34,037 bases of DNA from positions 1-34,037 of the IMG/VR virus record IMGVR_UViG_3300022707_000420. One strand, 5' to 3'. Source of the stretch: a virus. The number at the start of each line of letters is the position of its first letter. Positions within the stretch are counted from its first letter, which is position 1. Positions 31,038 to 34,037 of this stretch are shown here, piece after piece. The notes beneath the pieces were generated by a model. That model saw nothing but the letters and a program-made list of their open reading frames with translations. It made no database searches and had not been told where the DNA came from. Both the position numbers and the translations under genes were made by a program.

Positions 31038-31437
31038 CAGTCACCGCTTTCAATGCAGCCTTGCAGATTGCTTCTTCGGCAGACGTTCCAATTGCACAAA
31101 CTTCTCCAAAATTACATTCCCACAATCTTTTGTAATTTACCTGTTTAAGATAATCTTGTTTAATTTCAAATATCCAAGATTCTGTTCTCATTTTCTCCAC
31201 CACCAGCCACGCACAATCAATAAATTGAGAATATTTCGGACACTCAATCCAGTGCCAACCATGACGACCATCCCCAACACTACCGGGAAAATGAACATAA
31301 ACAAAAGGCACTTTATTGGTTTGCGCATACATGGGCCTCTTTTCCCACTTGACCTTAAACTGCATCACGTGTTCAGCCGTCAACGCATTCAGCTCAGGAC
31401 CAGCCTTCATGGAATCAATCTCAATTTTGTCCGGCAT
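31030..31437 (-). CDS. Phage_ABA_S-like protein (135 aa)
   Basis: The start at 31437 gives MPDKIEIDSMKAGPELNALT, where 'AGPELNALTAEHVM' matches the opening of the phage ABA-sandwich domain family ('agpELdaLvAekVmg'). This family is common in accessory regions of phages. The remaining part has WHWIECPKYSQ and ends with a typical ATSAEEAICKAAL-like C-terminal helix (GTSAEEAICKAALKAV). Function is unknown. An upstream frame to 31476 adds a non-family N-terminus and was rejected. Confidence 0.68.
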   Translation of the reverse strand: MPDKIEIDSMKAGPELNALTAEHVMQFKVKWEKRPMYAQTNKVPFVYVHFPGSVGDGRHGWHWIECPKYSQFIDCAWLVVEKMRTESWIFEIKQDYLKQVNYKRLWECNFGEVCAIGTSAEEAICKAALKAVTDA

Positions 31438-31759
31438 CCACCGCCTCCGATACATCAAGATCATGCACCAGATCATAGACCTTGGATTTGAAATCTGAAT
31501 AATCTATACCCCCGACATCCTCGTTCGGGAATTTATCCTTGTATGCTTCCAAGGCTTTCATGCCCTGCAAAAGCAATCTGCCACAGGCATTGGCCTTAGA
31601 CATCGAATCATCAGCGGCCTTGCACTGTTCAGCCATGCCCTCTATGGCCCTGTCTCTTTCTCCCCGGAGCTGATCTTCCAGCAGTTCAATACGTGCATCC
31701 TTCGCGGAAATATCATTCTCTAATTCCTCAATCTTGGTCAACAATTCTTCGTTACTCAT
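31421..31759 (-). CDS. Coiled-coil hypothetical protein (112 aa)
   Basis: The start ATG at 31759 has GGAGGGACC upstream; a longer frame begins before this site. The first 50 residues form a coiled coil (MSNEELLTKIEELENDISAK, then RIELLEDQLRGERDRAIEG). The rest is helical and acidic, with one CGRLLLQGMKALEAYKDKF helix. There are no known domains. It overlaps the next gene by 17 bases. Confidence 0.58.
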   Translation of the reverse strand: MSNEELLTKIEELENDISAKDARIELLEDQLRGERDRAIEGMAEQCKAADDSMSKANACGRLLLQGMKALEAYKDKFPNEDVGGIDYSDFKSKVYDLVHDLDVSEAVDAGQN

Positions 31760-31822
31760 AATGGTCCCTCCTGCAAACAATCCAGATTATGAAAACAAAC
31801 CAAATCCATAACAGTATATCTC

Positions 31823-32008
31823 TCATTTCCAGTACACGATGTAGATATGAGTTATGCCATTCACACCCTGAACCGGGATGAATTGGGCATCCTTCACACC
31901 GTCAACGGTCAGCGCATCAAGAAAATGTCCAAACTCAGATAGACCAGCCTTGATGTACCGCCACCGTTCACGCTTTACTACCTCTCGCTTTGCCTTTTTC
32001 TTTGGCAT
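31823..32008 (-). CDS. Small basic hypothetical protein (61 aa)
   Basis: The ATG at 32008 follows CGGAGGACAAAG, so I prefer it to an upstream frame start. The N-terminus is strongly basic (MPKKKAKREVVKRERWRYIK) and the C-terminal half is beta-like (GVNGITHIYIVYWK). It might bind nucleic acid. It overlaps the previous gene by 41 bases. Confidence 0.52.
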   Translation of the reverse strand: MPKKKAKREVVKRERWRYIKAGLSEFGHFLDALTVDGVKDAQFIPVQGVNGITHIYIVYWK

Positions 32009-32219
32009 CTTTGTCCTCCGTTGGCCTAAGATCAATTACCATTTCTACCGCAGGCTTCGGCTTCATCCTTTCTAATTCACGTTTCACCAGCCATGCAATC
32101 AAGCGCAATTTCCAAGCATCAGGGCTTTCGTCAGAAAGTTCATCCCTCTCGATTCGCCCATCTACGTATTCCATGAATCTCATTGCATCATGCAGCGCAT
32201 CATCGTCCGTGTAGCTCAT
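31968..32219 (-). CDS. Small hypothetical protein (83 aa)
   Basis: The start overlaps the previous stop as ATGA. The protein is acidic in its N-terminal half (MSYTDDDALHDAMRFMEYVD), helical in the middle (WKLRLIAWLVKRELERMK) and ends in a Lys/Gly-rich tail. No domain is recognised. The overlap with the downstream gene covers this tail. Confidence 0.55.
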   Translation of the reverse strand: MSYTDDDALHDAMRFMEYVDGRIERDELSDESPDAWKLRLIAWLVKRELERMKPKPAVEMVIDLRPTEDKDAKEKGKARGSKA

Positions 32220-32488
32220 TTCTCCACCGTGGAAATCATTGGTATCGTTCCCTTGATGATTGATCCATCTTTTTTGCGTTTGATAATCGGCCTGTGTCCT
32301 GCCTTACGCCTGCGCTTCTCAGACCCACTCAGCCGTTTATTTCGTTTCTTCGGAGCTGCCTCTAAATATTTATGCCGTTCAATTCCGCGCTTGAGTTTGT
32401 TGCCATGCTTTCTGACTCTTTCGTACTTCTTTTTTTTCGGCTTGTCTTTGTCGGCTATGGCCTGCCTAACCAATGCAATGATGTTCAC
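32216..32488 (-). CDS. Very basic small protein, probable nucleic-acid binder (90 aa)
   Basis: A GTG at 32488 overlaps the previous stop (GTGA) and follows CCGGGGGGGATTGC, so it is preferred to an upstream ATG. The product is Lys/Arg-rich throughout (KPKKKKYERVRKHGNKLKRG, then KKRNKRLSGSEKRRRKAGHR) and ends with a short beta-like tail. Such charge suggests binding of DNA or RNA. No family is recognised. Confidence 0.55.
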   Translation of the reverse strand: MNIIALVRQAIADKDKPKKKKYERVRKHGNKLKRGIERHKYLEAAPKKRNKRLSGSEKRRRKAGHRPIIKRKKDGSIIKGTIPMISTVEK

Positions 32489-32745
32489 GCAATCCCCCCC
32501 GGAATAATCTCGCCATGATCCTTCAACCACGCGACACTCTCATTTATCGCTCCTATCGGCATATCCTCAATCGTAACCCTAGCCTTATGAATCCCGGCCC
32601 AAAAAGTGTGAGCACCGTCAGGAACAGGAACATGATATTTGAAACAGTATTGCTCTAATTTATCCTTGTCCATGCTCATGAAGGCGGCATACCTGTCCCG
32701 GCGAAACTGTTTGTACTCATGTTTTCCTACGGGTTTTTTTAGCAT
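32485..32745 (-). CDS. Conserved phage protein of unknown function (86 aa)
   Basis: I placed the start at 32745, where AAGGAAAGAG stands right before ATG; the frame is open to 32784. The sequence KQFRRDRYAAFMSMDKDKLE and HTFWAGIHKARV follows a pattern that I have seen in small phage proteins ('frrdRdaAl.slD...i..Y..ky....P.....FWagvHka'). Function is unknown. It overlaps the upstream gene by 29 bases. Confidence 0.6.
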   Translation of the reverse strand: MLKKPVGKHEYKQFRRDRYAAFMSMDKDKLEQYCFKYHVPVPDGAHTFWAGIHKARVTIEDMPIGAINESVAWLKDHGEIIPGGIA

Positions 32746-33133
32746 CTCTTTCCTTACAAAAAACATATCTCTTGGCAGCGACATTCCACATCTTTACCTG
32801 ATAATCTACTACCTTATCGAATGGATCTTCTACGTCTGAACAGTCACCCCACTGAATCTGTTTCGGACATCTATCGTCATCACAGTGAAAATGAAAATGC
32901 CACATCATATCAGAAGTCATGTACCTATACGCCTTCTTGATCTTAATGGTGATCTTCGGATACGATCCACAATTAGGACATTTTTCCACCCATAGACTAT
33001 CGCTTACGGTTTTCAAGGTTGTGATTTTAGGCCAGTCTTTATTGGTTGTCATGCGATCTCCATTTGAATAACGCCAGTTTTTAGGATCATGCAAAAACGA
33101 ATTTACTTTACTGTTTAATTTAATCAACGGCAT
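32717..33133 (-). CDS. Lar-like zinc-ribbon protein (possible restriction alleviation)
   Basis: The start at 33133 follows AAGGAGAGAAGG. The 138-residue product contains KCPNCGSYPKITIK (residues 51-64), then WHFHFHCDDDRCP (78-90), and a DKVVDYQVKMWN helix (106-117). This is the order of the Lar family, which reads 'PCPFCG.......v.C..C......eAi..WN'. In Escherichia coli the Rac prophage Lar protein eases type I restriction. The zinc ligands C52, C55, C84 and C89 are all present. An anti-restriction role is a family-based suggestion; members of this fold also occur in other contexts. Confidence 0.6.
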   Translation of the reverse strand: MPLIKLNSKVNSFLHDPKNWRYSNGDRMTTNKDWPKITTLKTVSDSLWVEKCPNCGSYPKITIKIKKAYRYMTSDMMWHFHFHCDDDRCPKQIQWGDCSDVEDPFDKVVDYQVKMWNVAAKRYVFCKERDAKKTRRKT

Positions 33134-33344
33134 CCTTCTCTCCTTCCTGCATGATGCGCTCAATATTTAAAAGACATTGCCCGATATATAAAATAATTTG
33201 TGTATGAGATTCACAGGAATATGCCTTATCTAAAATCAATTTAATATCCCTCACCGCCTGTTTCAGTGATTGGATTTCATTTTTCATGTCCTTGTTTTCG
33301 TGTTCTAGAAATTCAATATCTCCTTCATATTCGTCTGCTGTCAT
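33120..33344 (-). CDS. Coiled-coil hypothetical protein (74 aa)
   Basis: A strong AGCGGAGGGGGAA ribosome binding site precedes the ATG at 33344. The product begins with an acidic coiled coil (MTADEYEGDIEFLEHENKDM, then KNEIQSLKQAVRDIKLILDK) and ends in another helix. No domain is recognised. It overlaps the next gene by 14 bases and the previous one by four (ATGA). Confidence 0.58.
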   Translation of the reverse strand: MTADEYEGDIEFLEHENKDMKNEIQSLKQAVRDIKLILDKAYSCESHTQIILYIGQCLLNIERIMQEGEKDAVD

Positions 33345-33508
33345 TTCCCCCTCCGCTTTATCGTTATTTCAACCTCAACTGGTTCTGACCCAGATTCTAG
33401 TTTGAAAAATTGTTTTTCAAATGCAATGTGATCGACATATATCATATAACTCATATGTTCGGAATCTTTCAATATGAACGCCTTCATCGTGCCGGTTTTT
33501 TTGGGCAT
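33341..33508 (-). CDS. Small hypothetical protein (55 aa)
   Basis: The frame starts at an ATG overlapping the previous stop (TAATG) and ends overlapping the next start (ATGA). Its product, MPKKTGTMKAFILKDSEHMS through EVEITIKRRGK, looks like a compact beta-rich protein with basic ends. AAGAGATCATA lies before the start. The double overlap supports a real gene in the tight operon. Confidence 0.58.
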   Translation of the reverse strand: MPKKTGTMKAFILKDSEHMSYMIYVDHIAFEKQFFKLESGSEPVEVEITIKRRGK

Positions 33509-33726
33509 TATGATCTCTTGATTGCCTGCAATGTAATGTAAGAATATGGTTTATATTCTTGAGTTTGTTCCATGATGGCCCTGACCCAATGGGTGTCATG
33601 AGTTACCCCAAGCAGCTTGTTTGCCTGAAGCAAAGTTATCCTGAACTCCTTATCAACCTCGATCTGATCTGTTTCAGGCAATCCTACATCGCTGACAATT
33701 TTCTTTTTCCGGGGTTTCTTGGGCAT
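33508..33726 (-). CDS. Small hypothetical protein with a basic N-terminus (72 aa)
   Basis: Of the possible starts, the ATG at 33726 is preferred, just behind the preceding stop and after TTTAGGAATAA. The product begins MPKKPRKKKIVSDVGLPETD and continues with FRITLLQANKLLGVTHDTHW and a helical C-terminus. It looks small and helical and is not recognised. It shares the MPKK start with several neighbours, which may indicate a shared origin or simply a similar composition. Confidence 0.52.
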   Translation of the reverse strand: MPKKPRKKKIVSDVGLPETDQIEVDKEFRITLLQANKLLGVTHDTHWVRAIMEQTQEYKPYSYITLQAIKRS

Positions 33727-33727
33727 A

Positions 33728-34036
33728 TCAGTTATTCCTAAACCGACATTCCACGGCCCGGATGTAGGCCATGAACTGATTGTGAAGGCGGCCAAAAACG
33801 TTGTTCTTTCTGACGACAGTTATCCCCATCATTGTAGGCCATATATGATCAGGCTTTGCTTCAGGGATATGCTTGCACATCTGACCATATTGGTAGGTGC
33901 TTAGTTCCTTGATCAGACTGCTATGGTCGGGGAATTTGATCTGGTTGTTCAGGATAGCCTCTTGCAGCTTCTTGAAGGTCAAAGCCTTGTCGTGTTTTTT
34001 ATTGCTGTATGTTGTCATATCACTCAAGGCTGATAC
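33728..34036 (-). CDS. Hypothetical protein, possibly 5' truncated by the window edge
   Basis: The frame is open to the right edge of the window; an internal ATG at 34018 (MTTYSNKKHDKALTFKKLQ) could be the true start. The sequence FKKLQEAILNNQIKFPDHSSLIKELSTYQ loosely resembles the last part of some terminase/ATPase-nuclease proteins ('...l...i....i.iP....L..EL..y'), followed by HIWPTMMGITVVRKNN and a basic C-terminus. A classical large terminase is encoded elsewhere, so I do not assign a function. Confidence 0.45.
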   Translation of the reverse strand, partial: VSALSDMTTYSNKKHDKALTFKKLQEAILNNQIKFPDHSSLIKELSTYQYGQMCKHIPEAKPDHIWPTMMGITVVRKNNVFGRLHNQFMAYIRAVECRFRNN

Positions 34037-34037
34037 T

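Noticed and set aside
1-34037. Terminal repeats, cos site or circular closure of the window
   Set aside because: By eye the first and last few hundred bases show no shared sequence, and the genes at the two ends lie on opposite strands and do not join into one frame. The window looks like an internal part of a larger genome.
1-34037. CRISPR array, insertion sequence or integrase/attachment site
   Set aside because: No regularly spaced short direct repeats, no transposase- or recombinase-like product and no terminal inverted repeats of insertion-sequence type were seen.

Overview
The window is 34 kb of a double-stranded DNA tailed phage, or a prophage of one, with short-tailed (podovirus, T7-like) architecture. 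The structural genes form a recognisable T7-type set: terminase, T7 gp8-type head-tail connector portal, scaffold, capsid, gp11-like and gp12-like tail tube proteins, internal virion (ejection) proteins, and a fibre with a T7 gp17-type N-terminus. A lipobox protein and the podovirus ejection set suggest a Gram-negative host. No host gene, integrase, tRNA or repressor was recognised, so the host cannot be named. No DNA polymerase, RNA polymerase or classical endolysin was recognised, so the genome probably continues beyond both ends.

Layout. (1) Positions 1-5375, plus strand: a replication and recombination module. It holds the C-terminus of a replication-initiator-like protein, a T7 gp4/DnaB-type helicase domain, small unknowns, a structured untranslated leader, a candidate single-strand annealing protein, a PD-(D/E)XK nuclease, zinc-binding small proteins, a conserved phage coiled-coil protein and a RusA-type Holliday junction resolvase. 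(2) Positions 5379-10416, minus strand: a possible lysis/membrane cassette (28-residue basic peptide, XhlA-like tail-anchored protein, lipoprotein) and two repeat-rich beta-structured fibre/adhesin proteins. (3) Positions 10439-11046: a plus-strand HNH endonuclease gene with its own consensus sigma-70-type promoter, inserted among minus-strand genes. (4) Positions 11061-30356, minus strand: the virion module. Read in the direction of transcription it runs small terminase, large terminase, two small proteins, portal, Bbp19-like protein, scaffold, major capsid, decoration-like protein, hairpin terminator, gp11-like, gp12-like, small basic protein, gp14-like, gp15-like, two large ejection proteins, T7-type fibre and two small proteins. 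(5) Positions 30357-30824: an AT-rich control region with a leftward promoter-like sequence in front of the terminase genes and a possible rightward promoter. (6) Positions 30825-34037, minus strand: a dense run of small, mostly overlapping genes of early/accessory character, including a Lar-like zinc ribbon protein and a Phage_ABA_S-like protein.

How it works together (inference): the plus-strand module copies and recombines the genome. The minus-strand late operon packages DNA, builds the capsid and short tail, then supplies fibres and lysis functions. The two transcription units collide at 5375/5379, where only three bases separate the stop codons. Within the late operon the strong hairpin after the capsid/decoration genes lies where T7 has its T-phi terminator. 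That would give high capsid and lower tail expression.

The points most worth a second look are: a fibre gene whose best start appears to be ATC; a structured leader RNA before the recombinase-like gene; an HExxH motif in an ejection protein; an eight-arginine protein with a duplicated motif; a 146-base terS/terL overlap; and several very small peptides.
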